Shown here one piece after another: positions 53,389 to 63,009 of a DNA stretch of 64,000 bases. The position numbers and the translations under genes are program-made. Location of the stretch: the NCBI RefSeq assembly GCF_013283665.1, contig NZ_JABEKU010000001.1:496001-560000 (forward strand), written 5' to 3'. A model generated the notes under the pieces. It saw nothing but the letters and a program-made list of their open reading frames with translations, did not search any database and had not been told where the DNA came from. The DNA is from Ensifer sesbaniae (lineage in GTDB: Bacteria; Pseudomonadota; Alphaproteobacteria; Rhizobiales; Rhizobiaceae). Positions within the stretch are counted from its first letter, which is position 1, and the number at the start of each line of letters is the position of its first letter.

Positions 53389-53808
53389 TCATTCGATGGA
53401 CCACAGGCCCGGTTCCGCACATTCGAGGCTGTTGCCGGCCGGGTCGCGGAAATAGAAGGATCGCGCCCCGTTCGGCCAGCGAAGATCGCTTTCGATGGCG
53501 ACGCCGGATGCTTCGAGTTTCGCCCTCCAGGCGTCGAGTGCCTCGGCCGATACGCGAAAGCACATGTGACCCCGGCCGGTCGTACCGTGCGGCGGCACCG
53601 GCAGCGCGGCGTCCGGCGCCGGCGGTTTTACCGTTTCGGCCGGATTGAAGATCAAAAGCACGCCCTGGCCACAGCGGAAGAAGACATGCCGGTTCCCCGC
53701 CCGGGTGATCCGCGTCAGGCCGAGCACGCCGCCGTAGAAGGCCTCGGCGGCATCGAGATCGGCCGCATAGAGCGCAGTCTCGAGTATGCCTTCCAGTGCC
53801 GGGGCCAT
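53389..53808 (-). CDS. VOC (glyoxalase/dioxygenase) family protein
   Basis: 139 residues with two beta-alpha-beta-beta-beta modules: [20 protein letters not shown] at the start and [20 protein letters not shown] then [16 protein letters not shown]. The His, Glu/His and Glu positions of the family metal site are present (GRGHMCF, NSLECAE). Substrate unknown. Inserted between rph and rdgB with gaps of 14 and 17 bases, so cotranscribed. Confidence 0.87.
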   Translation of the reverse strand: MAPALEGILETALYAADLDAAEAFYGGVLGLTRITRAGNRHVFFRCGQGVLLIFNPAETVKPPAPDAALPVPPHGTTGRGHMCFRVSAEALDAWRAKLEASGVAIESDLRWPNGARSFYFRDPAGNSLECAEPGLWSIE

Positions 53809-53822
53809 CTCTTCTCCTGCGG

Positions 53823-54542
53823 TCAGCCTGCGATCGCCTGCTTCTGCAGCGCGACCAGTTCGGCGATGCCGGACTTCGCAAGACCCATCAGGCTCGCGAA
53901 TTCCTCTTCGCTGAAGGGCTTGCCTTCGGCCGTGCCCTGGATCTCGACGATGCCGCCGGAGCCGGTCATGACGAAGTTGGCATCGGTCTCGGCGGCGGAA
54001 TCCTCGAGATAGTCGAGGTCGATCACCGACTGGTTGGCGAAGATGCCGCAGGAGATGGCGGCGACATGGTCCTTCAGCACCTTCTCGACCTTGACCATGT
54101 TGCGCGCTTCCATCCACTTCAGGCAGTCGTACAACGCGACCCAGGCACCGGTGATCGAGGCCGTGCGCGTGCCGCCATCCGCCTGGATGACGTCGCAGTC
54201 GATCGAGATCTGGCGTTCGCCGAGCGCCGGCAGGTCGACGACGGCGCGCAGCGACCGGCCGATCAGGCGCTGGATTTCCTGGGTGCGGCCGCTCTGCTTG
54301 CCGTTTGCCGCCTCGCGCTTCATGCGCTCGCCGGTGGCGCGCGGCAGCATGCCGTATTCCGCGGTAACCCAACCCTTGCCGCCGTTGCGCAGCCAGGCCG
54401 GAACCTTCTCTTCGAGGCTGGCCGTGCAGAGCACGTGCGTGTCACCGAACCGCACCAGACAGGAGCCTTCCGCGTGCTTGGAGAAATTGCGCTCGAAAGA
54501 AACCTTGCGCATTTGGTCGGTTTTTCTGCCGGATGGCCGCAT
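53823..54542 (-). CDS. rph: Ribonuclease PH
   Basis: 239 residues, exact usual length. [20 protein letters not shown] at the N-terminus, phosphate-binding [19 protein letters not shown] (about 86-104), and [20 protein letters not shown] (about 112-131). It trims tRNA 3' ends phosphorolytically. ATG at 54542 is used; the frame opens two codons earlier at TTG. Divergent from hrcA, a typical alphaproteobacterial order. Confidence 0.97.
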   Translation of the reverse strand: MRPSGRKTDQMRKVSFERNFSKHAEGSCLVRFGDTHVLCTASLEEKVPAWLRNGGKGWVTAEYGMLPRATGERMKREAANGKQSGRTQEIQRLIGRSLRAVVDLPALGERQISIDCDVIQADGGTRTASITGAWVALYDCLKWMEARNMVKVEKVLKDHVAAISCGIFANQSVIDLDYLEDSAAETDANFVMTGSGGIVEIQGTAEGKPFSEEEFASLMGLAKSGIAELVALQKQAIAG

Positions 54543-54639
54543 CGTCAACTCCTATCGTATCTGGGGAGCCTTCTACTGCATAATTCCCTAAATCGAAATC
54601 GACTTGGGGACAAAATTATGCGGCAGCTTGAAGTGCGGC

Positions 54640-54770
54640 GGCGAGCTTGGATCACGATGATTTCGGGTTAGTTCGACCCGAAATCATAAACGTGACCGTT
54701 TCCTGTATGTTGGAGCGGGATGCAGGCGGAAAACCGCTACGCTTTTCCTCATCTCGCTCTCGCGCCTCCC
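54640..54770. repeat. Dispersed palindromic repeat, composite type
   Basis: Module 2: GGATCACGATGATTTCGGGT-TAGTTCG-ACCCGAAATCAT (54649-54690). Module 1: GGAGCGGGATGCAGGCGGAA...CGCTTTTCCTCATCTCGCTC (54714-54763). The two modules also occur together at 16866 and 41789, in the reverse order. Confidence 0.7.
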
Positions 54771-54851
54771 AACGGATCGCGCGGCACCGTTGAGCAAGGC
54801 AGAGGTAGATGGAACCGGTGGATGGCCGGGAGGCCGGGCGATTTTTCCCTT

Positions 54852-54880
54852 TTGCCATCGGCCAGCAGGATCACTATATT
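54852..54880 (+). promoter_or_regulatory. Sigma70-type promoter of hrcA
   Basis: TTGCCA (54852-54857), 17 bases, TATATT (54875-54880), ending 38 bases before the hrcA start. No CIRCE inverted repeat (TTAGCACTC-N9-GAGTGCTAA) was seen here, so hrcA does not look self-regulated at this site. Confidence 0.65.
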
Positions 54881-54918
54881 CCGGGCACGGCAGGATGTGC
54901 CTGCAAGTGTGGAGTGAC

Positions 54919-55998
54919 ATGGTACTGCGCAGTCCCGGAGCAAAGGAAATCGCCGCGGCGCTGGACGAGCGCTCGGGTGAAATTTTCCGTCGCATCGTGG
55001 AAACCTATCTGGCGAGCGGCGAACCGCTCGGCTCGCGCAATTTGTCGCGACTCCTGCCGATGTCGCTCTCTCCCGCGTCCGTTCGCAATGTGATGAGCGA
55101 TCTCGAAGATCTCGGTCTCATCTATTCGCCGCATGTCAGTGCCGGCCGCCTGCCCACCCAGACGGGGCTGCGCTTTTTCGTCGATGCCTTCATGCAGGTC
55201 GGCAATCTCTCGATCGAGGACCGGGCGTCGATCGACCGTCAGGTTCGGCGCAGCGACCATGCCCAGCCGGTGGACGCTTTGCTGGCCGAGGCGAGCCAGA
55301 TGTTGTCGGGCATGTCACGCGGGGCGGGCCTCGTCATCACCGCCAAGGCCGATCCCGTGCTGAAGCATGTCGAGTTCATCCGCCTGGCGCCGACCAAGGC
55401 GCTTGCCGTTCTCGTCGGCGAGCATGACCAGGTGGAAAACCGCATCATCGAACTGCCGGCCGGGGTCACCAGCTCGCAGCTCACCGAAGCGGCAAACTTC
55501 CTCAACGCCCATCTTGCCGGCCAGACGATCGCCGAGGTGCGCACGCAGCTCGAGAAGGTCAAGCAGACGGTGCGCGGCGAACTCGACGCGCTGTCGCAGG
55601 ACCTCGTCGAGCGTGGCCTCGCCATCTGGTCGGGCAGTGAGGGCGACGAGAAACCGGCGCGGCTGATCGTGCGCGGGCGGGCCAACCTGCTGGAAGGCTT
55701 GGAGGGGGCCGAGGATATTGATCGGCTCCGCATGCTCTTCGACGACCTTGAAAAGAAGGACAGCCTGATCGAGCTGCTCGATCTTGCCGAGAGCGGCCCG
55801 GGTGTCCGAATCTTCATCGGCTCGGAAAACAAGCTCTTCTCGCTCTCCGGTTCGTCGCTGATCGTCGCACCCTATCGCGATGGCGAGGACCGCATCGTCG
55901 GTGCGGTCGGCGTCATAGGCCCGACGCGACTCAACTATTCCCGCATCGTGCCGATGGTCGACTATACCGCGCAACTGATGTCGCGGCTTTCCCGCTAA
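54919..55998 (+). CDS. hrcA: Heat-inducible transcription repressor HrcA
   Basis: 359 residues. The N-terminal winged helix covers [20 protein letters not shown] and [20 protein letters not shown] (about 15-75), followed by [20 protein letters not shown], the HrcA signature. The C-terminal GAF-like part ends in [20 protein letters not shown]. It represses groE-type operons through CIRCE. GGAG lies four bases before the start. grpE follows after 163 bases. Confidence 0.96.
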   Translation: MVLRSPGAKEIAAALDERSGEIFRRIVETYLASGEPLGSRNLSRLLPMSLSPASVRNVMSDLEDLGLIYSPHVSAGRLPTQTGLRFFVDAFMQVGNLSIEDRASIDRQVRRSDHAQPVDALLAEASQMLSGMSRGAGLVITAKADPVLKHVEFIRLAPTKALAVLVGEHDQVENRIIELPAGVTSSQLTEAANFLNAHLAGQTIAEVRTQLEKVKQTVRGELDALSQDLVERGLAIWSGSEGDEKPARLIVRGRANLLEGLEGAEDIDRLRMLFDDLEKKDSLIELLDLAESGPGVRIFIGSENKLFSLSGSSLIVAPYRDGEDRIVGAVGVIGPTRLNYSRIVPMVDYTAQLMSRLSR

Positions 55999-56161
55999 AG
56001 CCGCGCTTTTGGTCGCGCGCGTGATTGAACCCTTGATTTTTCGCCCCCAAACCTCGATATCGGCTTCAAATCCAGTCACAGGGCATTTTTGCTGAAACGC
56101 AGGCTCGCGCTTGCGACGTGGAAATGCGAAGGACGATAGAGACGACACTGCGGAGAACGTC

Positions 56162-56779
56162 ATGACCGACGATACGAACAAGCACGGACCCGAGGCCACC
56201 GACGAGGTAGTTGATGCCGCGCCGGATGCTGCCGAAGCCGCTGAAGCTGCGCCGGTTGTCGAGCCCGATCCGTTGGAGCTCGCCAAGGCGGAAAATGCCG
56301 AGCTGCGCGACAAGTACCTTCGGCTTGCCGCCGAGATGGACAATCTGCGCCGCCGTACCGAACGCGACGTCAGGGATGCGAAGTCCTACTCCGTCGCCGG
56401 TTTTGCCCGCGATATGCTCGCGGTTTCGGATAACCTGCGCCGGGCGCTCGATGCCATTCCGGCAGAGGCCAAGGAAGCAGGCGAGGCTGGCCTCACCGCC
56501 CTGATCGAGGGCGTGGAAATGACCGAGCGTTCGATGCTTGCGGCGCTCGAACGCCACGGCGTCAAGAAGCTGGAGCCGGAGGGCCAGAAGTTCGACCCGA
56601 ACTTCCACCAGGCAATGTTCGAGATCCCCAATGCGGACGTGCCGAACAACACGGTGCTGCAGGTCGTTCAGGCCGGCTATACCATCGGTGACCGAGTGCT
56701 GCGTCCGGCCATGGTCGGCGTTTCCAAGGGCGGCCCGAAGGCCGTGGCTGCCGAGAACGGCGACGCTCCGACGGCCTGA
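56162..56779 (+). CDS. grpE: Nucleotide exchange factor GrpE
   Basis: 205 residues. An acidic N-terminal tail, a long coiled coil ([20 protein letters not shown] then [11 protein letters not shown], about 42-80), and the C-terminal beta domain with [14 protein letters not shown] and [20 protein letters not shown], the GrpE signature. It resets DnaK. GGAGAA lies upstream; a strong terminator follows. Confidence 0.97.
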   Translation: MTDDTNKHGPEATDEVVDAAPDAAEAAEAAPVVEPDPLELAKAENAELRDKYLRLAAEMDNLRRRTERDVRDAKSYSVAGFARDMLAVSDNLRRALDAIPAEAKEAGEAGLTALIEGVEMTERSMLAALERHGVKKLEPEGQKFDPNFHQAMFEIPNADVPNNTVLQVVQAGYTIGDRVLRPAMVGVSKGGPKAVAAENGDAPTA

Positions 56780-56798
56780 TCCAGCTCGTCAGAATTCG

Positions 56799-56829
56799 AA
56801 AATGCCGCGCGAGTTTCGCGCGGCATTTT
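56799..56829 (+). terminator. Rho-independent terminator of grpE
   Basis: AAAATGCCGCGCGA (56799-56812), loop GTT, TCGCGCGGCATTTT (56816-56829): fourteen pairs. The A/T arms make it work for both strands, so it may also end the convergent lactone oxidase transcript. Confidence 0.92.
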
Positions 56830-56868
56830 CGTTTGGGGGACAGGAGAACGCCGGCGCCAGCGCGATCG

Positions 56869-58104
56869 CTATCCGAAGAGCTGGCGCAGGTGGTCGTTGA
56901 GGAATCGGCCTTCCGGGTCGACCTTGGCCCTCAGCGCCCGGAAATCGCCGGCGCGCGGGTAGAGCGCCGTGACGTCTTCGGCGCCGAGGAAGTGAAGTTT
57001 GCCCCAGTGCGGCCGGGAGCCGTATTGACGCAGGATCGCATCGACGTCCTTCAGATATTCCCAATAGTCGGTGCCGGGCTCACCGGAAACCGAAAGCGTG
57101 ATCGAATCCTGCTGGTAGAAGGGGCTGATCCAGCCGGTATCGCCGGCGGTGAAGCGGTACTCGATCGGATAGATGCAGGTTGGGTGCTTCTCCAGCATCA
57201 GATTGCGCACCGCTTTTACCGCCTCCTTGCCGTGGGCGACGGGCACCGCATATTCGAGCTCGTGGAAGTTCGGGACATACTCGATCGGGTAGATCTCCGA
57301 GGAATAGGCGATCTTCTCGAAGCGGCGCTCCGTCGGTGCTTCCTCGGTAATGTCGATCACCTTCATCTCGCAGACGTCGGAGGTCCTGTCCGTCGTCGAG
57401 ACCGGCGCCGTGTCAGGCAGGCAATAGCAATGCCGGCTCTCCGGTACCGGGCACCAGAAGAAGCCGAAATGGCGGTGCTTGGCGGCCAATTCGTCGTGCT
57501 GTTCGATCATTTCGTCGAAGGTGCAGCGCCAGAGTTTTTCATGCAGGTTGTAGCTGTCCATCGCCTGCAGCGTGATCTCGGAGATCACACCGAGCATGCC
57601 GACCGACACCCGCGCCGCCTCGAGCAGGTCCGGTGTGGTCTCGTCGACGACGAGAATGCTGCCATCCGGTTGCACCAGGCGCATGCCGACGATCTGCGAG
57701 GCCATGTTGCCGAGTCTCGCGCCGGTCCCGTGTGTGCCGGTCGTCAGCGCGCCGGCCAGTGCCTGGCTATCGATGTCCCCCTGATTGATCAGCGACAGGC
57801 CGCTGGATTTCAGTACCTTGCCGAGCTGATTGATCGTGGTGCCCGCCTTCACCGCCACGCGCTTGCGCGCGTAGTCGATGCCGACGACGCCCTGCATGCT
57901 TGAGAGCGTCAGCAGCAGCCCGCTGGTAAGCGCCACCGGCGTGAAGGAATGGCCGGAGCCGGCGCAGCGCACGTTCAGCCCTTGCGCGGTCGCCTCGCGC
58001 ACCATTTCCGCCAGTGCCGCCTCGCTCTCCGGCGCGCCGCGATGGCGCACGATACATGATTGGTTTCCGACCCAGTTGCGCCAGTGGCCACCTGCCTGAA
58101 GCAT
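56869..58104 (-). CDS. D-arabinono-1,4-lactone oxidase-like FAD protein
   Basis: 411 residues. FAD-binding PCMH domain (about 15-180) with RCAGSGHSFTPVALTSG, the GxGHS motif that can hold FAD covalently, and GALTTGTHGTGARLGNMASQ. The C-terminal ALO domain ends with RPHWGKLHF and DPEGRFLNDHLRQLFG. It oxidises a sugar-1,4-lactone or sugar alcohol; the exact one is unknown. The start at 58104 has GGGAGGGG upstream. It follows the SDR gene by 11 bases, forming an oxidative pair. Confidence 0.88.
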   Translation of the reverse strand: MLQAGGHWRNWVGNQSCIVRHRGAPESEAALAEMVREATAQGLNVRCAGSGHSFTPVALTSGLLLTLSSMQGVVGIDYARKRVAVKAGTTINQLGKVLKSSGLSLINQGDIDSQALAGALTTGTHGTGARLGNMASQIVGMRLVQPDGSILVVDETTPDLLEAARVSVGMLGVISEITLQAMDSYNLHEKLWRCTFDEMIEQHDELAAKHRHFGFFWCPVPESRHCYCLPDTAPVSTTDRTSDVCEMKVIDITEEAPTERRFEKIAYSSEIYPIEYVPNFHELEYAVPVAHGKEAVKAVRNLMLEKHPTCIYPIEYRFTAGDTGWISPFYQQDSITLSVSGEPGTDYWEYLKDVDAILRQYGSRPHWGKLHFLGAEDVTALYPRAGDFRALRAKVDPEGRFLNDHLRQLFG

Positions 58105-58115
58105 TTTCCCCTCCC

Positions 58116-58883
58116 TCAAACCGCGGTGAAGCAATTGTCGACGAACAGATGCGTGCCGTTGATGAAGCTCGCCTCGTCGCTCGCCAGGAACAGCGCCGCG
58201 TTCGCCACTTCTTTCGGGTCGCACATGCGGCCCTGCTGCGCGGCGATCGCGGCCTCCGAAACGTCGACCCCGTATTTGCTGAGGCCGACCAGCTCGCGCT
58301 TGCCATGGTCGGTGGCGATGAAGCCCGGGCAGACGGCGTTACAGCGGATGCCGCGGTCGCGGAACTCGACGGCGATGGCGCGGGCGAACATGTGGCAGGC
58401 GCCCTTGGTCGTGTCGTAGAGTACCTCCATCGGCGTTGCGGCCACGGCCGAGATCGACGAGGTGCAGACGATGCTGCCGCCGCCGGCGGAAAGCATGCCG
58501 GGTAGGACCGCCTTGGTCATCAGGAACATGCTGCGCACGTTGACCGCCATCAGCCGGTCCCATTCATCTTCCTCGACCTCGAGGAAGGGGCCGACGGCGA
58601 GGATCCCGGCGTGGTTGAAGAGAACGGTAATGGCGCCGAACGCTGCCTCGACCGCCTTGACGGCCGAAGTCACCTCTGCAGATTCCGAGACATCGGCGGG
58701 TGCGAAGATCGCCTCGCCGCCATTGGCGCGGATCGACGCCGCGACCTCTTCGCCCTTGCTGCGCGGCAGGTCGACGATGCCGACCTTGGCGCCTTCGCGC
58801 GCGAAAAGCTCTGATGCCGCCAGGCCACAACCGCCCGCGCCGCCGCTGATCAGTGCCACCTTGCCTGAAAGCCTGCCTGCCAT
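58116..58883 (-). CDS. SDR family oxidoreductase
   Basis: 255 residues, classical SDR: ALISGGAGGCGLAASELFAR for the cofactor (10-29), DLPRS (NAD preference), NHAG (about 90), Ser in CTSSISAV (near 140), and the catalytic pair in YDTTK (about 155-159). It ends with FINGTHLFVDNCFTAV. Start at 58883 with GAGGAGG upstream. Paired with the lactone oxidase and divergent from a LuxR regulator, suggesting an inducible sugar or polyol oxidation unit. Confidence 0.92.
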   Translation of the reverse strand: MAGRLSGKVALISGGAGGCGLAASELFAREGAKVGIVDLPRSKGEEVAASIRANGGEAIFAPADVSESAEVTSAVKAVEAAFGAITVLFNHAGILAVGPFLEVEEDEWDRLMAVNVRSMFLMTKAVLPGMLSAGGGSIVCTSSISAVAATPMEVLYDTTKGACHMFARAIAVEFRDRGIRCNAVCPGFIATDHGKRELVGLSKYGVDVSEAAIAAQQGRMCDPKEVANAALFLASDEASFINGTHLFVDNCFTAV

Positions 58884-59035
58884 TGCGCCCTCCTCATCGG
58901 CGTCGCTCGCGGCAATCGCCAATGGCGGCCCGTTCTACGACGACCTGTTGCCCTCTCTTGACGGGAATTATTGTTGACGAAGCAGGACCTGTCGATATCC
59001 CATGCGGGATACGAGGATTGGGGGATGAAACCGGA

Positions 59036-59848
59036 ATGCTGGCAAGGGAGTCCGCCGATATATCGGCGATGATCGGTCTGATCGGCACGCAGGATTTCGG
59101 CCAGGCGCTCGACCGGATGCTGCGATCGGTCGCCAGCTTCGATCTCTCCGTCGCCTTTGCCTATCCCTATGACGCAAGGCCGATCGTGCTCCACGACGGC
59201 TACACGGCGAAAGTGTCGGCGAGCGCGCTTTCCGCCTATCTCGGCGGCGCCTATCTGCTCGACCCCTTCTATGTCGCCTGTTGCGCCGGCCAACCGGCCG
59301 GCCTCTGGCGCATGCGCGAACTGGCACCGGACCGGTTCTTCCAGTCCGATTTCTCGTCGTCCGCCGAGGTGCATCCCTGTGTGTCGATGGAATCGGGCGT
59401 TCTGGTGGAGGAAGTCGGCTTCGTCATTCCGCTCGACGGTGGCCTGCAGGCGACCTACTCGCTGATGCGCGGCCGCGGCGGCGAGCCTTTCAGCGAGGCC
59501 GAACTCGGGCGTCTGCGGGTCTATGAGCCGATCGTGCGCGAGGCGGTTCGTTCGAACTGGCGCCAGCAGGGGCAATCCTTTGCGCCGCCGCCATCGGAAG
59601 AGGGCGATGACGCGATGGAAGCGGCATTCGAGAGCCTTTGTTCAGACCGGCTGACGAAGCAGCAGCGCAACATTGTGCGCCTCATCCTCAGGGGACACAG
59701 CAACCTTTCGATCGGCAAGGTGATGGACATTGCCGAAGGAACGGTCCGGATCCATCGCAAGAACATCTATCGCCGGCTTGGGATATCGAGCCAAGGCGCC
59801 TTGTTCCGGATTTTCATAGATCATTTGAACGGTCGTCAGCTTTACTGA
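59036..59848 (+). CDS. LuxR family transcriptional regulator
   Basis: About 270 residues. The C-terminal LuxR helix-turn-helix is clear: LTKQQRNIVRLILRGHSNLS then IGKVMDIAEGTVRIHRKNIY (about 205-262). The N-terminal 190 residues carry no autoinducer-binding signature that I recognise (SLMRGRGGEPFSEAELGRL resembles GAF-like regulators). The start at 59036 is chosen from GGGGA upstream and because the longer frame overlaps the SDR gene. It is divergent from the SDR/lactone oxidase pair and likely regulates it. Confidence 0.8.
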   Translation: MLARESADISAMIGLIGTQDFGQALDRMLRSVASFDLSVAFAYPYDARPIVLHDGYTAKVSASALSAYLGGAYLLDPFYVACCAGQPAGLWRMRELAPDRFFQSDFSSSAEVHPCVSMESGVLVEEVGFVIPLDGGLQATYSLMRGRGGEPFSEAELGRLRVYEPIVREAVRSNWRQQGQSFAPPPSEEGDDAMEAAFESLCSDRLTKQQRNIVRLILRGHSNLSIGKVMDIAEGTVRIHRKNIYRRLGISSQGALFRIFIDHLNGRQLY

Positions 59849-59891
59849 GGCAGGCAATGCGCGTCCGGCGGACGCGCGCCGTTCGCTGTCT

Positions 59892-60356
59892 TCAGGCGGC
59901 GTGCGAGGTCGCGTCGTCGTTGAGCAACGTGTAGATCGCACTGGCGGAATCGCTCGAGCGGATCTTGGCGACCATGTCCTGATCGCGCAGGACGCGGGCG
60001 ATGCGCGACAGCGCCTTGAGGTGATCGGCGCCGGCACCTTCCGGAGCGAGCAGCAGGAAGACGAGATCGACGGGCTGGTCGTCGAGCGCTTCGAAATCGA
60101 CAGGTGTTTCCAGTCGCGCGAAGATGCCGATGATCGAGGGAAGATTGTTGAGCTTGCCGTGCGGGATGGCGATGCCGTTGCCGACGCCGGTGGAGCCGAG
60201 GCGCTCCCGCTGCAGGATCACGTCGAAGATTTCACGCTCGGGAAGCCCGGTGAGCTTAGATGCTTTTGCCGCCAATTCCTGGAGGAGCTGCTTTTTCGAG
60301 TTGGCCCTCATGGCCGGGATGATCGCATTTTGATGCAGTAGACCTGCCAATGCCAT
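59892..60356 (-). CDS. ptsN: Nitrogen PTS EIIA protein PtsN
   Basis: 154 residues of the EIIA mannitol/fructose-type domain. The phospho-acceptor His lies in VGNGIAIPHGKLNNLPSIIG (about 57-76). VDLVFLLLAPEGAGADHLKA follows. EIIA-Ntr receives phosphate from the PTS-Ntr chain and tunes K+ and nitrogen physiology. Last gene of lptB-rpoN-hpf-ptsN, the usual order. Confidence 0.95.
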   Translation of the reverse strand: MALAGLLHQNAIIPAMRANSKKQLLQELAAKASKLTGLPEREIFDVILQRERLGSTGVGNGIAIPHGKLNNLPSIIGIFARLETPVDFEALDDQPVDLVFLLLAPEGAGADHLKALSRIARVLRDQDMVAKIRSSDSASAIYTLLNDDATSHAA

Positions 60357-60528
60357 TCTTTTGTCCTCGTTCGCCGGTTAGAGCCGGACAACATCATCAC
60401 AAATGCGTCGCAATGGCTCTAACCATCTTTATCGTGGCGGGTTCCATGCACAGAAAAGTCACATTTCCCGGCCTGCCCGCTGATTATGGGCGTGGGAAGC
60501 GCCAGCGTGCCGGCGCTCCCCTATCCGC

Positions 60529-61101
60529 TCATGCTTTGATATTGGCAGCGTCGATCCAGCCAATATTTCCATCGTTGCGTCTGTAGACGATATTCAGATC
60601 GTCCTTGCCGGGACTGCGGAACATCAGGACGGGTTCGTCCGTCATGTCGAGCGCCATCACGGCACTGGCGACAGACATCGTCCTCAACTGTTTCGTGCTT
60701 TCGGCGACGATCGTCGGCGCATAATCCTCGGGGACTTCGTCGTCCTCGAAGGGCACCGAATCCATCACTGTGTAGGTTACCTCGGCAGCGTTCTGTCCGT
60801 TGCCGTTATGGTGATCCTTCAGCTTCCGCTTGTAGCGACGCAGGCGCTTTTCGATGCGATCCGATGCGGCGTCAAAGGCAGCCTGGGGGTCGTTCGCCTG
60901 ACCGTTCGCCTGCATAACCACGCCCGTATCGAGATGAAGCTTGCAGTCGGCGCTGAAGCGCGACCCGGATTTTTCCACAGTGACCTGGCTTGAATATCCT
61001 CCGTCGAAATATTTGGTAACGGCCTGCTCGATCTGCTCGCCGATGCGGGCACGGAACGAATCGCCGATTTCCATCTGTTTACCGGATACACGCACACTCA
61101 T
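60529..61101 (-). CDS. hpf: Ribosome hibernation promoting factor, long form
   Basis: 190 residues: N-terminal HPF/RaiA domain (1-100; MSVRVSGKQMEIGDSFRARI, AAFDAASDRIEKRLRRYKRK), a variable linker, and the C-terminal dimerising domain (about 135-190; MSVASAVMALDMTDEPVLMF, GNIGWIDA). The long form dimerises ribosomes to 100S alone. GAGGAAA lies before the start. Between rpoN and ptsN. Confidence 0.95.
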   Translation of the reverse strand: MSVRVSGKQMEIGDSFRARIGEQIEQAVTKYFDGGYSSQVTVEKSGSRFSADCKLHLDTGVVMQANGQANDPQAAFDAASDRIEKRLRRYKRKLKDHHNGNGQNAAEVTYTVMDSVPFEDDEVPEDYAPTIVAESTKQLRTMSVASAVMALDMTDEPVLMFRSPGKDDLNIVYRRNDGNIGWIDAANIKA

Positions 61102-61326
61102 GGAGTTTCCTCTCTCGTTCGTGATTTGCGCAGCCAGTCTATTCCAAGCGGTCCCGTCATCCAAGCCTTTCAGACTTGCGGGCGCGCCTCTGTCGCAGCC
61201 ACCGGTCGTACCGGTTCGCTTCCGGGGCGAGCATGTCCCCGGCGATTGCGGCGGGCTCATATCGCCTGTGTCGGGGAGAGTCAATTGGAGGTCGCAAAAA
61301 AGTTAATGCGGCTTAACTTCCGGTGC

Positions 61327-62865
61327 TCAGAAGCCGGAGGCCTTGGCCAGCGCCCGCTTTTCCCGTCGCCGCTGCACGGAGGAGGGGATGCTCATCGCCT
61401 CGCGGTATTTGGCGACCGTGCGGCGGGCAATGTCGATGCCGGCCTTCTTCAGGCTGTCGACGATATCGTCGTCGGAAAGCACCGCTTCGGCGCTCTCCTC
61501 CTGGATCATCGTGCGGATCCGGTGGCGCACGGATTCCGCCGAATGGCTATCGCCGCCTTCGGCCGAGCCGATAGAGACGGTGAAGAAATACTTGAGCTCG
61601 AAAAGCCCCCGTGGCGTCAGCATGTATTTGTTGGAGGTCACCCGGCTGACGGTCGATTCATGCATCTTGATCGCATCGGCGACCGTCTTGAGGTTCAGCG
61701 GTCTCAAATGGCCGATGCCGTTGGCCAGGAACGCGTCCTGCTGGCGAACGATCTCGGTGGCAACCTTCATGATCGTCCGGACACGCTGGTCGAGGCTGCG
61801 GGTCAGCCAATTCGCGTTCTGCAGGCACTCGTTCAGGAAGGCCTGGTCGGCGCTGTTCTTCTGTGTGCCGCGCGAGACCGCAGCGAAATAGTCCTGGTTG
61901 ACCAGCACGCGCGGCAGGGCGTCCGGATTGAGCTCGACCATCCATGTGCCATCGGGCGCGGCCCGCACGACGATATCCGGCACGATCGCCTCGCTGACGC
62001 TGGTCTCGAAGCTGGTCCCGGGTTTCGGGTCGAGCTTGCGGATTTCCGCCAGCATGTCGATCAAGTCCTCCTCGTCGACGCCGCAGATCTTCTTGAGCGT
62101 TGCGAAATCGCGCCGCGCCAGCAGTTCGAGATTGGCGAGCAGTGCCTCCATCGCCGGATCGAGGCGGTCGCGGGCGCGCAACTGGATCGCGAGGCATTCG
62201 CCGAGCGAGCGCGCGAAGACGCCGGGCGGATCGAACTGCTGCAGCGTCAGCAATACCCTCACGACGTCGGCATGGGCGGCACCCAGCCGTTCGGCAACTT
62301 CTTCAAGGTCCGCCTGGAGATAGCCGGCCTCGTCGAGCTGGTCGATGAGGTGCTGCGCGATCAGCCGATCCGAGGGGGCCGGCAGCGCGAAGGGCAATTG
62401 TTCGGTGAGCGTCTCGCGCAGGCTCTTGCGGCCGGCAACGAAATCGTCGAGGTCGTAGTCTTCGCCCTCGCTACCACCGGGCATCGACTTCCACTGGCCG
62501 AGCAGTTCCGGCGCGTCCGCACGCTGCGGCGCCGTGTCGTCCTGATAGACATTGGCGAAATCGGCGTCGAGCTGTTCGCCGAGCCGTTCGCCGTTGGGCG
62601 ACGTCGCACTGTCGTAAAGGTCTGCCTGTGCGCCGAAATCGTCACCGGGAGGTTCGTCGCCTGCCGTGTTCTCGCCGCGCTCCGGCGTGACCGGCAGATC
62701 GTCATTTGCCTGAAATTCGAGCAGCGGGTTCTTTTCGACCTCCTGGGCGATGAACTGATTGAGCTCGAGATGCGTCATCTGCAGCAGCTGGATCGACTGC
62801 ATGAGCTGTGGCGTCATCACCAGGGACTGGGACTGGCGCAGATGAAGGTTGGCGGACAGTGCCAT
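61327..62865 (-). CDS. rpoN: RNA polymerase sigma54 factor RpoN
   Basis: 512 residues. Region I is Gln-rich (LRQSQSLVMTPQLMQSIQLL), region II acidic (about 55-110), then the core-binding domain, the helix-turn-helix (KMHESTVSRVTSNKYMLTPR) and the RpoN box ARRTVAKYR near the C-terminus. It serves NtrC-type activators; the nrtA promoter in this window is a probable target. Start at 62865 (MALSANLHLRQ); the frame is open a little further. Confidence 0.97.
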   Translation of the reverse strand: MALSANLHLRQSQSLVMTPQLMQSIQLLQMTHLELNQFIAQEVEKNPLLEFQANDDLPVTPERGENTAGDEPPGDDFGAQADLYDSATSPNGERLGEQLDADFANVYQDDTAPQRADAPELLGQWKSMPGGSEGEDYDLDDFVAGRKSLRETLTEQLPFALPAPSDRLIAQHLIDQLDEAGYLQADLEEVAERLGAAHADVVRVLLTLQQFDPPGVFARSLGECLAIQLRARDRLDPAMEALLANLELLARRDFATLKKICGVDEEDLIDMLAEIRKLDPKPGTSFETSVSEAIVPDIVVRAAPDGTWMVELNPDALPRVLVNQDYFAAVSRGTQKNSADQAFLNECLQNANWLTRSLDQRVRTIMKVATEIVRQQDAFLANGIGHLRPLNLKTVADAIKMHESTVSRVTSNKYMLTPRGLFELKYFFTVSIGSAEGGDSHSAESVRHRIRTMIQEESAEAVLSDDDIVDSLKKAGIDIARRTVAKYREAMSIPSSVQRRREKRALAKASGF

Positions 62866-62938
62866 GCTGACGCGAAACTCCCGAGAAATCTCCTGGGGCC
62901 GCAATGCTTCTCCGATAACCGGACGGACCCTTATCAAT

Positions 62939-62955
62939 TGGCCCAAAAATTGCTT
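62939..62955 (+). promoter_or_regulatory. Sigma54-like -24/-12 site in the rpoN upstream region
   Basis: TGGCCCAAAAATTGCTT: GG at 62940-62941 and GC at 62952-62953, ten bases between, one mismatch in the -24 box. It reads on the plus strand, away from rpoN and into the 3' end of lptB. On the minus strand TTGATAAG occurs twice around it. Sigma54 bound here could block rpoN transcription. Confidence 0.45.
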
Positions 62956-63009
62956 ATCAAGAAGGTTTGGTCAAGCGTTGTCGCGGGCGGAATCGCCCGC
63001 GAAGCGCCC

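Noticed and set aside
54780-54918. CIRCE element before hrcA
   Set aside because: No TTAGCACTC/GAGTGCTAA pair is present in this region.
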